Shown one piece after another: positions 44,280 to 54,670 of a DNA stretch of 64,000 nt (position 1 is its first letter; the number at the start of each line of letters is the position of its first letter). The position numbers and the translations under genes are program-made. The stretch is from Trabulsiella odontotermitis. Lineage in GTDB: Bacteria; Pseudomonadota; Gammaproteobacteria; Enterobacterales; Enterobacteriaceae. Location of the stretch: assembly GCF_001297775.1 (NCBI RefSeq), contig NZ_LIFX01000008.1, positions 79 to 64,078 of the forward strand, in the 5' to 3' direction. The notes under the pieces were generated by a model, which saw only the letters and a list, made by a program, of their open reading frames with translations, was not told where the DNA came from and made no database searches.

Positions 44280-47200
44280 CGCTCTCCCGTTAGTGGCGGC
44301 GCAACCGGGGATCTGGATGGCTGAGCAGCTTTCAACGTTGCCGAACGCCTGGAGCGTGGCGCATTACGTTGAACTGAGCGGCGAACTGGATGCCGCGCGG
44401 CTGAGTCAGGCGATTGTCGCCGGAATGATGCAGGCCGACACACTGCGCATGCGTTTTCGCGAGCAGGATGGCGTCATCAGCCAGTGGCTGGACGAGACGC
44501 TGACATTCGCTGCCCCGGATGTTGTCGATGTGCGTGCTGAGGCGCAACCGCATGCCGCCGCGCTGGCGATGATGCAGGCTGACCTGAATCAGAATCTGCG
44601 CGTCGACAGCGGCAACCCACTGGTCATGCACACCCTGTTCCGCATTGCTGACAATCACTGGTACTGGTATCAGCGCTATCACCATTTACTGGTGGATGGC
44701 TTCAGTTTCCCGGCGATTACTCGCCAGATCGCCGCGATTTATCGCGCCTGGCAACAGGGTGAACCAACGCCAGCGTCGCCGTTCACGCCATTTGCTGAAG
44801 TGGTGGAAGAGTATCAGCAGTATGCGCGCAGCGAGGCGTATCAACGCGACAAACAATTCTGGGCACAGCAGCGTGCGGCGCTGCCGTCTCCGGCGTCGCT
44901 CTCGCCGTTACCGCTGCCGGGGCACGCCGCGACCACTGACATCTGGCGTCTGCATCTGGCGGCTGACCGTCAGGCGTTCAGCCAGCTGGCAAACGCGGCG
45001 ACGGGCTGCCAGCGCGCCGATCTGGCACTGGCGCTGGTCACGCTGTGGCTCGGTCGATTGTGCGGACGCACCGAATACGCCGCCGGGTTTATTTTTATGC
45101 GTCGGATGGGTTCGGCGGCGCTGACCGCCACCGGTCCGGTGCTCAACGTGTTGCCGATGGCGGTTCAGCTCGATGCGGCGGAAACGTTGCCGCAACTGGC
45201 GCAGCGGCTTGCGGCACAACTGAAGAAAATGCGCCGTCATCAGCGTTACGATGCCGAGCAGATTGTTCGTGACAGCGGCAAAGCCGCCGGTGATGAGCCG
45301 CTGTTCGGCCCGGTGCTGAATGTCAAAGTGTTTGATTATCAGCTCGATTTGCCGGGCATCAGTGCGACCACTCACACGCTTGCCACCGGCCCGGTTAACG
45401 ATCTCGAACTGGCGCTGTTCCCGGATGACAGCGGTGGTTTGTCGATTGAGATCCTTGCCAGTAAAGAGCGTTACGAGCACGCAACGCTCACGACCCACCT
45501 TGCCCGCCTGACCTCAATGCTCAGCCAGTTTGCGGCGAACCCGGCCTTGCGCTGCGGTGAGGTTGATCTGCTGTCAGCCATTGAGGTTCAGCGACTGGCG
45601 GCGATTAACGATACCGGCATGATGTTGCCGGAAACCACCCTCAGCGCGCTGGTGGCGGCGCAGGCCGCGAAAACGCCGGATGCCACAGCGCTGGTGGATG
45701 CCCGCTGGCAGTTCAGTTACCGCGAGATGCGCGAGCAGGTCGTGGCGCTGGCGACGCTGTTACGCGAACGCGGCGTGAAGCCCGGCGACAACGTGGCGGT
45801 GGCGCTGCCGCGCTCGGTCTTTCTGACGCTGGCGCTGCATGGCATCGTCGAAGCCGGGGCCGCCTGGCTGCCGTTAGATACCGGCTACCCGGACGAACGT
45901 CTGCAGATGATGCTGGACGACGCGCAACCGTCATTACTGATCACCTCTGCTGATCAACAGTCGCGTTTCTCTGGTGTGGATACGCTGTGCTACAGCGCAC
46001 CGCTGCCGGTCACCGATGGCACGCCGCTGGCACTGTCGCGCCCGGAACACACCGCCTACATCATTTTTACCTCCGGCTCGACGGGGCGCCCGAAAGGGGT
46101 AATGGTCGGGCAGACCGCCATCGTGAACCGTCTGCTGTGGATGCAAAACCAATATCCGCTGACGGCGGATGACGTGGTGGCGCAGAAAACGCCGTGCAGT
46201 TTTGATGTCTCCGTATGGGAGTTCTGGTGGCCGTTTATCGCCGGTGCAAGGCTGGCGATGGCGGCGCCGGAAGCGCACCGCGATCCGCTGGCGATGCAGC
46301 AGTTCTTCCGCCATTACGGCATCACCACCACCCATTTCGTGCCGTCGATGCTGGCAGCGTTTGTCGCCTCGCTGACGGCGGAAAACTGCGATGACTGCCG
46401 GAGCCTGAAACGGGTGTTCTGTAGCGGCGAAGCGCTGCCGACCGGGTTGTGCCGCGAATGGGAACACCTGACCGGCGTGCCGCTGCATAATCTCTACGGT
46501 CCGACGGAAGCGGCAGTGGATGTCAGCTGGTATCCGGCTTACGGAGCAGAACTGGCCGCGGTGACCGGCAACAGCGTGCCGATTGGCTTCCCGGTGTGGA
46601 ATACCGGGCTGCGCATTCTCGATGCGATGATGCGCCCGGTACCGCCGGGCGTGGCGGGGGATCTCTATCTCACCGGCATTCAACTGGCGCAGGGCTATCT
46701 GGGCAGGCCGGACTTAACTGCCAGCCGTTTTATCGCGGATCCGTTTGTTCCGGGCGAACGTATGTACCACACCGGCGACGTGGCGCGCTGGCTGGATAAC
46801 GGCGCGGTGGAGTATCTCGGTCGCAGTGACGATCAACTTAAAATTCGCGGCCAGCGCATCGAACTGGGTGAAATCGATCGCGTGATGTCGGCCCTGCCTG
46901 ACGTCGCGCAGGCGGTGGCCCATGCCTGCGTGTTTAACCAGACCGTGGAAACTGGCGGCGATGCGCGTCAGCTGGTGGGGTATCTGATCTCTGCTTCCGG
47001 GTTGCCGCTGGACACCCGCGCGTTGCAGGAGCGGCTGCGTGAACAATTGCCGCCGCACATGGTACCGGTAGTGCTGCTGCAACTGGATGCACTGCCGCTC
47101 AGCGCTAACGGTAAACTGGATCGCAAAGCGCTGCCGTTGCCACAACAGGTTTCCACCACGAGCGGACGGGCACCGCTGCCGGGGACTGAATCCGCCGTCG

Positions 47201-48141
47201 CGCAGGCCTTCAGCGCGTTGCTGGGTTGTGAAGTCAACGACGTCGAAGCGGATTTCTTCGCTCTCGGCGGGCATTCGCTGCTGGCGATGCGGCTGGCGGC
47301 ACAACTGAGCCGTGCTTTTGCCCGGCAGGTGACGCCAGGGCAGATCATGGTGGCGTCAACGGTCGCGAAGCTGAGCGCGTTGCTGAGCACAGAGGATAAT
47401 GCGCAGGTGCAGCGCCTGGGGTTTGAGGCGGTGTTACCGCTGCGGGAAAGTCACGGCCCGACGCTGTTCTGCTTCCATCCGGCTTCCGGTTTTGCCTGGC
47501 AGTTCAGCGTTCTGGCGCGCTATCTGCGTGAGCACTGGAACATCACCGGTATTCAGTCGCCGCGCCCGGCAGGGCCGATGCAGACTGCCGCAACGCTCGA
47601 TGAGGTCTGCGAGCAGCATCTGCGCACGCTGCTGGCGCAGCAACCACACGGTCCGTATTACCTGTTTGGCTATTCGCTTGGCGGGACGCTGGCGCAGGGT
47701 ATCGCCGCCCGTTTGCGTCAGCGGGGGGAAACGGTGGCGTTTTTAGGGCTGCTCGATACCTGGCCGCCGGAAACGCAAAACTGGGCGCAAAAAGAGGCTA
47801 ACGGTCTCGATCCGGAAGTGCTGGCGGAAATCGCCCGTGAGCGCGAGGCGTTTATTGCCGCGCAACAGGGGCAGGGATCTGACGCGCTGTTCAGCGCCAT
47901 CGAAGGTAACTATGCCGATGCGGTGCGTCTGCTGACCACGGCGCACAGCGTACCGTTTGACGGCACCGCGACATTATTTGTGGCGGAAAAAACGCTGCCG
48001 GAGGGGATGGATCCGCAACGCGCCTGGGCGCCGTGGGTGAAAACGCTGGAGGTGTACCGTCAGGATTGCGCCCACGTGGAGATCATCTCCCCGCAGGCGT
48101 TTGAAAAGATTGGCCCGGTGTTGCGCGAGATTTTAGGCTAA
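44272..48141 (+). CDS. entF: Enterobactin non-ribosomal peptide synthetase EntF
   Basis: A 1289-residue NRPS with the order condensation - adenylation - carrier - thioesterase. The condensation motif HHLLVDG is at 137-143. The adenylation core has TSGSTGRPKGVMVG and SFDVSVWEFWW, the carrier motif FFALGGHSLLAMRL holds the phosphopantetheine serine, and the thioesterase has GYSLGG. It activates L-serine, joins it to dihydroxybenzoate and cyclises three units. The ATG at 44272 has AGGAGGTG directly upstream. In E. coli the MbtH-like gene ybdZ lies before entF; here entF follows fes immediately. Confidence 0.96.
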   Translation: MNNALPLVAAQPGIWMAEQLSTLPNAWSVAHYVELSGELDAARLSQAIVAGMMQADTLRMRFREQDGVISQWLDETLTFAAPDVVDVRAEAQPHAAALAMMQADLNQNLRVDSGNPLVMHTLFRIADNHWYWYQRYHHLLVDGFSFPAITRQIAAIYRAWQQGEPTPASPFTPFAEVVEEYQQYARSEAYQRDKQFWAQQRAALPSPASLSPLPLPGHAATTDIWRLHLAADRQAFSQLANAATGCQRADLALALVTLWLGRLCGRTEYAAGFIFMRRMGSAALTATGPVLNVLPMAVQLDAAETLPQLAQRLAAQLKKMRRHQRYDAEQIVRDSGKAAGDEPLFGPVLNVKVFDYQLDLPGISATTHTLATGPVNDLELALFPDDSGGLSIEILASKERYEHATLTTHLARLTSMLSQFAANPALRCGEVDLLSAIEVQRLAAINDTGMMLPETTLSALVAAQAAKTPDATALVDARWQFSYREMREQVVALATLLRERGVKPGDNVAVALPRSVFLTLALHGIVEAGAAWLPLDTGYPDERLQMMLDDAQPSLLITSADQQSRFSGVDTLCYSAPLPVTDGTPLALSRPEHTAYIIFTSGSTGRPKGVMVGQTAIVNRLLWMQNQYPLTADDVVAQKTPCSFDVSVWEFWWPFIAGARLAMAAPEAHRDPLAMQQFFRHYGITTTHFVPSMLAAFVASLTAENCDDCRSLKRVFCSGEALPTGLCREWEHLTGVPLHNLYGPTEAAVDVSWYPAYGAELAAVTGNSVPIGFPVWNTGLRILDAMMRPVPPGVAGDLYLTGIQLAQGYLGRPDLTASRFIADPFVPGERMYHTGDVARWLDNGAVEYLGRSDDQLKIRGQRIELGEIDRVMSALPDVAQAVAHACVFNQTVETGGDARQLVGYLISASGLPLDTRALQERLREQLPPHMVPVVLLQLDALPLSANGKLDRKALPLPQQVSTTSGRAPLPGTESAVAQAFSALLGCEVNDVEADFFALGGHSLLAMRLAAQLSRAFARQVTPGQIMVASTVAKLSALLSTEDNAQVQRLGFEAVLPLRESHGPTLFCFHPASGFAWQFSVLARYLREHWNITGIQSPRPAGPMQTAATLDEVCEQHLRTLLAQQPHGPYYLFGYSLGGTLAQGIAARLRQRGETVAFLGLLDTWPPETQNWAQKEANGLDPEVLAEIAREREAFIAAQQGQGSDALFSAIEGNYADAVRLLTTAHSVPFDGTATLFVAEKTLPEGMDPQRAWAPWVKTLEVYRQDCAHVEIISPQAFEKIGPVLREILG

Positions 48142-48147
48142 CTCACA

Positions 48148-48164
48148 GGGGGCTTAGCGCCCCC
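48148..48164. terminator. Hairpin shared by convergent entF and fepC ends
   Basis: GGGGGC at 48148-48153 pairs with GCCCCC at 48159-48164, and the five-base loop contains the fepC stop codon. It separates the convergent entF and fepC transcripts in the place where E. coli has fepE. The T run is short. Confidence 0.65.
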
Positions 48165-48954
48165 GTTTACCCAGCGGCACCACCAGCGGCGTCCCCGCCA
48201 CCGGATCGTCAATAATAGTGCAGCGCAGGCCGTAGATCGCCTCAATCAGCCCGGCGGTGATAATCGTCTTCGGCGCGCCTTCCGCCACAATCCTGCCGTC
48301 GCGCAAGGCGATAATATGCGTCGCATAGCGGCAGGCCTGGTTGAGGTCGTGCAGCACGGCTGCCAGCGTGTAACCTTTCTCCCGATTCAGTTCACTGAGT
48401 AATTCCAGCAGATCGATCTGATGGCTGATATCCAGCCAGGTGGTGGGTTCATCCAGCAACATGATGGCGGTTTCCTGCGCCAGCACCATGGCGATCCACG
48501 CCCGTTGCCGCTGACCGCCGGACAGGGTATCCACGCTTTGCTGCGCCAGTTCGGTGATCCCGGTGGCCTGCATCGCCCGCGTCACTGCGTCATCATCTTC
48601 CTTGCGCCAGCGGGTGAACAGCGGCTGATGCGGGTATCGCCCGCGCGCCACCAGTTCCTGCACGGTGATATCACCCGGCGTGGTGGCGTTCTGCGCCAGC
48701 AGACCAATGCGCCGCGCCACCTCTTTGCTGGGATAATGCTGAATGTGCTCGCCATCAAGCCAGACGTGACCGTGCGACGGCGTCATCAGGCGGCTCAGCG
48801 TACGTAGCAGTGTCGATTTCCCGCAGCCATTCGGGCCGATGATCGCCGTGAAGTGGCCGTCGGGAATGGCGACGCTGAGCTGTTCGGCAATGGTTTTCTT
48901 GCCGTAAGCGAGGGTTAACTGGTCGCCGCGCAGACGGGCTGTGGTCTCGATCAT
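48154..48954 (-). CDS. fepC: Ferric enterobactin ABC transporter ATPase
   Basis: A 266-residue ATPase matching E. coli FepC (271 residues). Walker A GPNGCGKST, signature LSGGQRQR and Walker B IMLLDEPTTW are intact. It energises uptake of ferric enterobactin through FepD-FepG. The ATG at 48954 overlaps the fepG stop by four bases (ATGA). A frame extending to 49407 exists but overlaps fepG and codes an unrelated Arg-rich leader, so it is rejected. Confidence 0.95.
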   Translation of the reverse strand: MIETTARLRGDQLTLAYGKKTIAEQLSVAIPDGHFTAIIGPNGCGKSTLLRTLSRLMTPSHGHVWLDGEHIQHYPSKEVARRIGLLAQNATTPGDITVQELVARGRYPHQPLFTRWRKEDDDAVTRAMQATGITELAQQSVDTLSGGQRQRAWIAMVLAQETAIMLLDEPTTWLDISHQIDLLELLSELNREKGYTLAAVLHDLNQACRYATHIIALRDGRIVAEGAPKTIITAGLIEAIYGLRCTIIDDPVAGTPLVVPLGKRGR

Positions 48955-49943
48955 GTTTTGCGGGACTCCTGAATTAACAACGCGATGAGATAGATACCGC
49001 CGAGGCTGACGGTCACTACGCCCACCGGGAGCTGGTACGGTAAAAACAACTGCTGAGCGCAGAAATCCGCCAGCGTCAGCAACAGCGCACCGCACAGCGC
49101 CGATTGCGTCAGCCCCCAGCGGGCGGTGCCGCTGAGACGTCTGGCGATGTGCGGTGCCACCAGCGCGATAAAGGAAATCGGCCCTGCCAGTGCGGTGGCC
49201 GCGGCGGTTAAGATCACCGCGACCAGCATCAACAGCAGCCGGGAACGCTCGACCCGCACGCCAAGCGCACAGGCGCTGTCGTCGCCCATTTCCAGCAGAC
49301 GCATCCGCCGTACCAGCAACGCAGCGCAGAACAGCGCGAGAATGATCAGCGGCGCGGATGGCCAGGTTTTCGCCCAGGTGAGACCATTCAGCGATCCGGC
49401 GTTCCACAATCCCGCCGACAGCGCGGTTTCCAGTGAGGCGCGCAGCAGCAGCCAGGTATTAAACGCGATAAGCATCGCGCGAATGCCGATGCCGATGATA
49501 ATCAGGCGGAAAGTGTCGATGCCGTTGCGCCACGCCAGCGCCCAGACCACCAGCGAGGTAAGCACGCCGCCGACCATCGCCGCCAGCGCGATGGCGGTCA
49601 GTTGTTGACCGAACAGCACCATCGCCACCAGTACGCCGCTCCAGGCACCGGTGTTAAAGCCCATCACATCCGGGCTGCCGAGCGGGTTGCGCATCAGCGA
49701 CTGAAAAATGGCGCCGCTGACGCCGAGCGCGGCGCCTGTCAACAGTGCCATCAACACGCGTGGCAACCGCCATTCAGTCACCACCAGCGTGACATTGCGC
49801 GGCGCATCGCCAGACAGCGCGGCAATCACCTGATTCAGCTCCAGCGTGACCGCACCGCTGCGCAGACCCCACAACGCCATCGCCAGACTGGCGGCAACCA
49901 GCAGCGCACAGCTCATTACTAACCGACGAGAAGGGGCGATCAT
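48951..49943 (-). CDS. fepG: Ferric enterobactin ABC transporter permease FepG
   Basis: A 330-residue FecCD-family permease matching E. coli FepG, with nine to ten membrane segments and the FecCD motif GAALGVSGAIFQSLMRNPLG. It forms the inner-membrane channel with FepD. It overlaps fepD and fepC by four bases each, giving a tightly coupled fepDGC unit. Confidence 0.95.
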   Translation of the reverse strand: MIAPSRRLVMSCALLVAASLAMALWGLRSGAVTLELNQVIAALSGDAPRNVTLVVTEWRLPRVLMALLTGAALGVSGAIFQSLMRNPLGSPDVMGFNTGAWSGVLVAMVLFGQQLTAIALAAMVGGVLTSLVVWALAWRNGIDTFRLIIIGIGIRAMLIAFNTWLLLRASLETALSAGLWNAGSLNGLTWAKTWPSAPLIILALFCAALLVRRMRLLEMGDDSACALGVRVERSRLLLMLVAVILTAAATALAGPISFIALVAPHIARRLSGTARWGLTQSALCGALLLTLADFCAQQLFLPYQLPVGVVTVSLGGIYLIALLIQESRKT

Positions 49944-50947
49944 CGCGCACCGCCTTTCGGCTGACGACGCACCAGCCAGATCAGCACCGGCGCGCCAATA
50001 AAGGCGCTCACCACCGACACCCGCAATTCACCGGGAACCAGCAGACGGCCGAGAATATCGGCGAACAGCAGCAGCGCAGGGGTGGCGAGCAGGGTGACCG
50101 GCAGTGACCAGCGGTGATCAGCGCCCACCAGCCAGCGCGCCATATGCGGCATCATCAGGCCGATAAACGCAATCGGGCCGACAATCGCTGTGGCGCTGCC
50201 GCTCAGCACGGCAATCGCCAGCAGACCAATGATTTGTGTGCGGGCGACGCGGCTACCCAGCGCAGTGGCGGTATCGGCGCCGAGGCTCAGACTGTTCAGC
50301 GAACGACTCAGGCTGAGCGCCACGGCACCGGCGATCAATACCGGCAACAGCACCACTTTCAGCGTGTGCAACGTGCGGATATCCAGCGAACCGGCCTGCC
50401 AGAAACGCAACTGGTCGTAAACGTCCGGGTTGAGCAGGGCGATGCCGCTGGATAGTCCTTCCAGCACCGCGCCGAGCGCCACACCTGCCAGCGTCAGGCG
50501 AACCGGGCTGAGTTGCCCGCCACCTTGGCTACCGGTAAACGCCACCAGCAGCGATGCCGTCAGCGCGCCGCTGAAAGCCATCACCAGTTGTTCCTGCGGC
50601 GAAGAAAACCCGAGCAGCGCCGCGCCAAGCACAATGGCGAAACTGGCGCCAGCATTGACGCCAAGAATGCCAGGGTCGGCAAGCGGGTTACGGGTCAGGG
50701 TTTGCATCAACGCGCCAGCCAGACCCAGCGCACCACCTGCCAGCAGCCCGGCAAGGGTTCGCGGCAGACGGGCGTCGAGGACGATAGTGCAATCGGCGCT
50801 CTGACAACTGCCCGACAGCGCATCGGCAACCACGCCAAAAGGCAGCGGTTTCGCCCCGACAAGCAGGCTGAGCACGGCGGCAAACGCTAACAGGATCAAC
50901 AAACCGGGCACGGCAACGGCGCGCATCGCGGTTTTTGCACATGACAT
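49940..50947 (-). CDS. fepD: Ferric enterobactin ABC transporter permease FepD
   Basis: A 335-residue FecCD-family permease matching E. coli FepD (GGALGLAGALMQTLTRNPLA and LRVSVVSAFIGAPVL). Partner of FepG. I chose the ATG at 50947, which gives the E. coli-like start; an ATG four codons earlier is possible. It is the first gene of fepDGC and divergent from entS. Confidence 0.94.
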   Translation of the reverse strand: MSCAKTAMRAVAVPGLLILLAFAAVLSLLVGAKPLPFGVVADALSGSCQSADCTIVLDARLPRTLAGLLAGGALGLAGALMQTLTRNPLADPGILGVNAGASFAIVLGAALLGFSSPQEQLVMAFSGALTASLLVAFTGSQGGGQLSPVRLTLAGVALGAVLEGLSSGIALLNPDVYDQLRFWQAGSLDIRTLHTLKVVLLPVLIAGAVALSLSRSLNSLSLGADTATALGSRVARTQIIGLLAIAVLSGSATAIVGPIAFIGLMMPHMARWLVGADHRWSLPVTLLATPALLLFADILGRLLVPGELRVSVVSAFIGAPVLIWLVRRQPKGGAR

Positions 50948-50965
50948 AGCGACTTCCATGAGTAT

Positions 50966-50984
50966 GATAATGATAGTAATTATC
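50966..50984. promoter_or_regulatory. Fur box between fepD and entS
   Basis: GATAATGATAGTAATTATC differs from the 19-bp Fur consensus at two positions and lies between the divergent fepD and entS starts, so iron-loaded Fur should repress both. A second partly overlapping GATAATTATCG-like stretch extends it to about 50991. Confidence 0.92.
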
Positions 50985-51057
50985 GTTATCGATCTTATTT
51001 GATTATGTTAACATGTGCCACCCCGGAAAGGGTAAGAAAATCATTCAAGGCACCGTC

Positions 51058-52290
51058 ATGAACCGACAATCCTGGCTGCTCAACCTGAGCCTGCTGAAAA
51101 CGCATCCGGCGTATCGCGCCGTATTTATTGCCCGCTTTATTTCGATTTTGTCGCTCGGTTTGCTGGGGGTGGCGATCCCGGTGCAGATCCAGATGATGAC
51201 CCACTCCACCTGGCAGGTGGGGCTGTCAGTGACGCTGACCGGCGGCGCGATGTTTATTGGCCTGATGGTCGGCGGCGTGCTGGCGGATCGTTATGAACGT
51301 AAAAAACTGATCCTGCTGGCGCGCGGCACCTGCGGTATCGGTTTTCTGGGACTGTGGCTGAATGCACTGTTGCCGGAACCGTCGTTGCTGGCGATTTACC
51401 TGCTCGGCCTGTGGGACGGTTTTTTCGCCTCGTTAGGCGTAACCGCACTGCTGGCGGCCACCCCGGCGCTGGTCGGGCGGGAAAACCTGATGCAGGCGGG
51501 GGCGATCACCATGCTCACGGTGCGCCTGGGTTCGGTGATTTCGCCGATGATCGGCGGCCTGCTGCTGGCGTCCGGCGGCGTGGCGTGGAATTTCCTGCTG
51601 GCGGCGCTCGGTACGTTTATCACCACCCTGACGCTGCTGCGCCTGCCGTTGCTGCCACCGCCACCGCAGCCGCGCGAGCATCCATTGACCTCGCTGCTGG
51701 CGGGGATCCGTTTTCTGTTCCACAACCCGCTGATCGGCGGCATTGCGCTGTTGGGCGCTTTACTGACCATGGCGAGCGCCGTGCGGGTGCTCTATCCGGC
51801 GCTGGCGCAGGGCTGGCAGATGTCAAGCTCGCAAATTGGCCTGTTGTATGCGGCGCTCCCGCTTGGTGCGGCGCTGGGCGCACTGACCAGCGGCACACTG
51901 GCGCAGACGTCGCGGCCGGGCAGGTTGATGCTGCTGACGACCGTCGCCGCGTTTATCGCGATTGCGCTGTTCAGCGTGATGCCGTGGTGGCTCGGGGGCG
52001 CGCTGTGCCTGGTGTTTGCGGGCTGGCTGAGCGCCATCAGTTCGCTGTTGCAGTACACCCTGATCCAGTCGCAAACGCCGGAAGCGATGCTCGGGCGCAT
52101 TAACGGCTTGTGGACTGCGCAAAACGTCACTGGTGATGCGATTGGTGCGGCGCTGCTCGGGGGGATGGGGGCGATACTGACGCCGGTGGCGTCTGCCAGC
52201 GCCAGTGGCTGGGGGCTGGCGCTGATCGGCGTGCTGCTGATTGGGTTGCTGCGGGAGCTAAGAACCTTCAGGCAGGGCGATGTCGTCTGA
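51058..52290 (+). CDS. entS: Enterobactin exporter EntS
   Basis: A 410-residue major-facilitator transporter matching E. coli EntS (416 residues), with twelve membrane segments and the loop motif [13 protein letters not shown] between TM2 and TM3. It exports enterobactin across the inner membrane. The ATG at 51058 ([20 protein letters not shown]) aligns with the E. coli start; a 15-residue upstream extension is not supported. Confidence 0.95.
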   Translation: MNRQSWLLNLSLLKTHPAYRAVFIARFISILSLGLLGVAIPVQIQMMTHSTWQVGLSVTLTGGAMFIGLMVGGVLADRYERKKLILLARGTCGIGFLGLWLNALLPEPSLLAIYLLGLWDGFFASLGVTALLAATPALVGRENLMQAGAITMLTVRLGSVISPMIGGLLLASGGVAWNFLLAALGTFITTLTLLRLPLLPPPPQPREHPLTSLLAGIRFLFHNPLIGGIALLGALLTMASAVRVLYPALAQGWQMSSSQIGLLYAALPLGAALGALTSGTLAQTSRPGRLMLLTTVAAFIAIALFSVMPWWLGGALCLVFAGWLSAISSLLQYTLIQSQTPEAMLGRINGLWTAQNVTGDAIGAALLGGMGAILTPVASASASGWGLALIGVLLIGLLRELRTFRQGDVV

Positions 52291-52293
52291 TTT

Positions 52294-52325
52294 GCCGGGT
52301 GGCGGCTGCGCCTTACCCGGCCTAC
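52294..52325. repeat. REP element between entS and fepB
   Basis: GCCGGGTGGCGGCTGCGCC followed by TTACCCGGCCTAC is a canonical REP/PU unit. It fills the 47-base gap between the convergent entS and fepB ends and probably protects or terminates both messages. Confidence 0.9.
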
Positions 52326-52337
52326 AGGTTCAACCAT

Positions 52338-53297
52338 TCAACCGAACAATTTTTCCAGACGCTGCAATACCAGCATCGCGCTGTAATAGTCGAGACGAAA
52401 GGTTTCGGTGCCAAGCGCATAAACCTGTTTGTGCTGCACCGCAGGCAGGTGGGCGAGCAGCGGGTTAGCGTAAATCGCATCAACATCTTTCTGGTCGCCA
52501 GCAAACAGGAACAGCGATTCACCGTTCAGCCCGGTTGCCAGGTTTTCGCCGCCAAGCTGCAGGATGTCATGGCGTTTGCCCTGGCTCTGGCTGGTGTGCA
52601 ACCCGGCAGGCAGCGGGGCGAGGGTAAAGCCGAGCTGGCGCAGCAGCTTGCCCTGCGCGGATTCGGCCGTCCACAGATTAGCGCTGTGCGCGGCGGCGGT
52701 ATAAACCAGCGCGCTGACCGGTTGCGGCGGCAGGGTCATCCGTTTTTTCAGCGCCGCCAGTTGCTGGTTAAAGCTGGCAATGCGTTCCGTGGCCTCTTTT
52801 TCCTGCCCGGTGAGGGTACCGAGTTGTGCCAGCAGTTCCTGCCAGCTTTTGTCGTCGTAATTGATGATAAACGTCGGGGCGATGGCGGAGAGCTGATCGT
52901 AAAGGGTGATGGCCGAATCGCCGCCGGTGGCGCTGATGAGGATCAGATCCGGCATTTGTGCCGCGATGGCTTCCGCACTCGGTTCACCGATGTACAGCCG
53001 TGAGAGCTTGCGCGCTTTAGCGACATCGCCCCACTGGCGCAGAAAACCCTGATCATCGGCGACGCGGTTATTCGGTGTGGTGGCGCCGCTGGCGACCACC
53101 GGTGCGTCAATTGCCAGCAGCGAGCCAGTAAGGGTGACGCTGGTGGAGACGATGCGCACCGGCTTGTGATCCAGCGTTTGCGTGCCACGGCTGTCGGTCA
53201 CCTGACGCGGCCAGTCCGCCGCACTGGCTGAGGCTAATCCTAAAAGCCAGAGGCCGGAAATCAGCAGGGTATTACGCCACAACAAAGGGAGTTTCAC
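52338..53297 (-). CDS. fepB: Ferric enterobactin periplasmic binding protein
   Basis: A 319-residue class III binding protein with a signal peptide (cleavage after LASASA). It matches E. coli FepB ([31 protein letters not shown], cited in part; [20 protein letters not shown]). It passes ferric enterobactin from FepA to FepDGC. It is divergent from entC. Confidence 0.95.
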   Translation of the reverse strand: MKLPLLWRNTLLISGLWLLGLASASAADWPRQVTDSRGTQTLDHKPVRIVSTSVTLTGSLLAIDAPVVASGATTPNNRVADDQGFLRQWGDVAKARKLSRLYIGEPSAEAIAAQMPDLILISATGGDSAITLYDQLSAIAPTFIINYDDKSWQELLAQLGTLTGQEKEATERIASFNQQLAALKKRMTLPPQPVSALVYTAAAHSANLWTAESAQGKLLRQLGFTLAPLPAGLHTSQSQGKRHDILQLGGENLATGLNGESLFLFAGDQKDVDAIYANPLLAHLPAVQHKQVYALGTETFRLDYYSAMLVLQRLEKLFG

Positions 53298-53326
53298 GGA
53301 TAAGGTTCCTGTTTTTTATAGAAGTG

Positions 53327-53339
53327 AATGCGTCTCATT
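53327..53339 (-). promoter_or_regulatory. Possible Fur site at the fepB promoter
   Basis: AATGCGTCTCATT is an inverted repeat in NAT units resembling half of a Fur box, 30 bases upstream of fepB. It is weaker than the entC-side box at 53439. Confidence 0.45.
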
Positions 53340-53438
53340 TTCACAACTCATCGCGAGGGTTGCAAGCATTTGACGCGCAGGACGTTGCCGGACTGGTTGA
53401 CATCCCACGCAATTACTTTTAGCTTACCGAACCAAAAT

Positions 53439-53457
53439 ACAAATGATAATCATTATT
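53439..53457. promoter_or_regulatory. Fur box of the entCEBA promoter
   Basis: ACAAATGATAATCATTATT matches the central 14 bases of the Fur consensus perfectly. It lies 29 bases upstream of the entC start, as in E. coli, and should give strong iron repression of entCEBA. Confidence 0.92.
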
Positions 53458-53485
53458 AATGTCTTTATCGTTTTTGGAGGATGAT

Positions 53486-54661
53486 ATGGAAACGTCAATG
53501 GCTGAGGATGTGCTGGACAAGACGACAACGCTGTCGCCCGACCGCTTTTTGTTTATGTCGCCGTACCGTAGTTTTACCGCGTCCGGCTGCTTCCGTCGCG
53601 TCACCACGCCGGTGATCGACGGGGACAACCTCAACAGTGCCTTCCAGCGAACCTTGACCACCGCGTTCAGTGACGCAAAAGCCGCCGGGATCCGCAAGCC
53701 AGTGATGGTCGGGGCGATCCCGTTTGATACCACGCAACCTTCCGCGCTGTTCATCCCCGAATGCTGGCAAACCTTTTCGCGTACCCACAAGCAACATTCG
53801 GCGCGCTATGCGACCGCGCTGCCGGCACTGAACGTCATTGCACGACAGGACATTCCCGCGCAGGACACGTTTATGGCAATGGTCGCACGGGCGGCGGAAC
53901 GCACCGCCACAGCGGAAGTGGACAAAGTGGTGCTTTCCCGTCTGATTGATATTTCGACCGATACGCCGCCTGACACCGGGGCGCTGCTGGAGCGGCTGAT
54001 TGCGCAGAATCCGGCGAGTTATAACTTTCACATTCCACTGCCGGATGGCGGTGTGCTGCTGGGTGCCAGCCCGGAACTGCTGCTGCGTAAAGAGGGCGAG
54101 CACTACAGTTCGTTGCCGCTGGCTGGGTCAGCGCGCCGTCAGCCGGACGACATGCTGGATCGCGAAGCAGGCAACAAGTTGCTGGCATCGGAGAAAGATC
54201 GCCACGAACACGACCTGGTGACGCAGGCGATGAAAACCGTACTGGCGCCGCGCAGCAAAATGCTGGCGATGCCGGATTCCCCGCAGCTCATGACCACGCC
54301 GACGCTATGGCATCTGGCGACGCCCATCGAAGGCGTGGCGCTCGACAAAGAAAATGCGCTGTCACTGGCCTGCCTGCTGCATCCGACACCGGCGCTGAGC
54401 GGTTATCCGCATCAGGCGGCGAAACGCCTGATTGCAGAGCTGGAACCGTTCGAACGTGAACTTTTCGGCGGCATCGTTGGCTGGTGCGACGACGAAGGCA
54501 ACGGCGAATGGGTGGTGACGATCCGCTGCGCCCGCGTGCGGGAAAACCAGGTCCGTCTGTTTGCCGGGGCAGGGATTGTGCCTGCGTCGTCGCCACTTTC
54601 CGAATGGCGTGAAACCGGCGTGAAGCTCTCCACCATGCTGAACGTTTTTGGCCTGAATTGA
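53486..54661 (+). CDS. entC: Isochorismate synthase EntC
   Basis: A 391-residue isochorismate synthase, the same length as E. coli EntC. Chorismate-binding signatures include [33 protein letters not shown] and GGIVGWCD with its magnesium-binding glutamates nearby. It starts enterobactin synthesis from chorismate. The ATG at 53486 has GGAGG seven bases upstream; an upstream extension to 53459 would run into the Fur box and is not needed. First gene of entCEBA. Confidence 0.96.
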   Translation: METSMAEDVLDKTTTLSPDRFLFMSPYRSFTASGCFRRVTTPVIDGDNLNSAFQRTLTTAFSDAKAAGIRKPVMVGAIPFDTTQPSALFIPECWQTFSRTHKQHSARYATALPALNVIARQDIPAQDTFMAMVARAAERTATAEVDKVVLSRLIDISTDTPPDTGALLERLIAQNPASYNFHIPLPDGGVLLGASPELLLRKEGEHYSSLPLAGSARRQPDDMLDREAGNKLLASEKDRHEHDLVTQAMKTVLAPRSKMLAMPDSPQLMTTPTLWHLATPIEGVALDKENALSLACLLHPTPALSGYPHQAAKRLIAELEPFERELFGGIVGWCDDEGNGEWVVTIRCARVRENQVRLFAGAGIVPASSPLSEWRETGVKLSTMLNVFGLN

Positions 54662-54670
54662 GGAACGACA

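Noticed and set aside
48955-49407. N-terminal extension of fepC up to 49407
   Set aside because: It overlaps fepG, codes an Arg-rich leader, and the E. coli-like ATG at 48954 forms a normal ATGA coupling.
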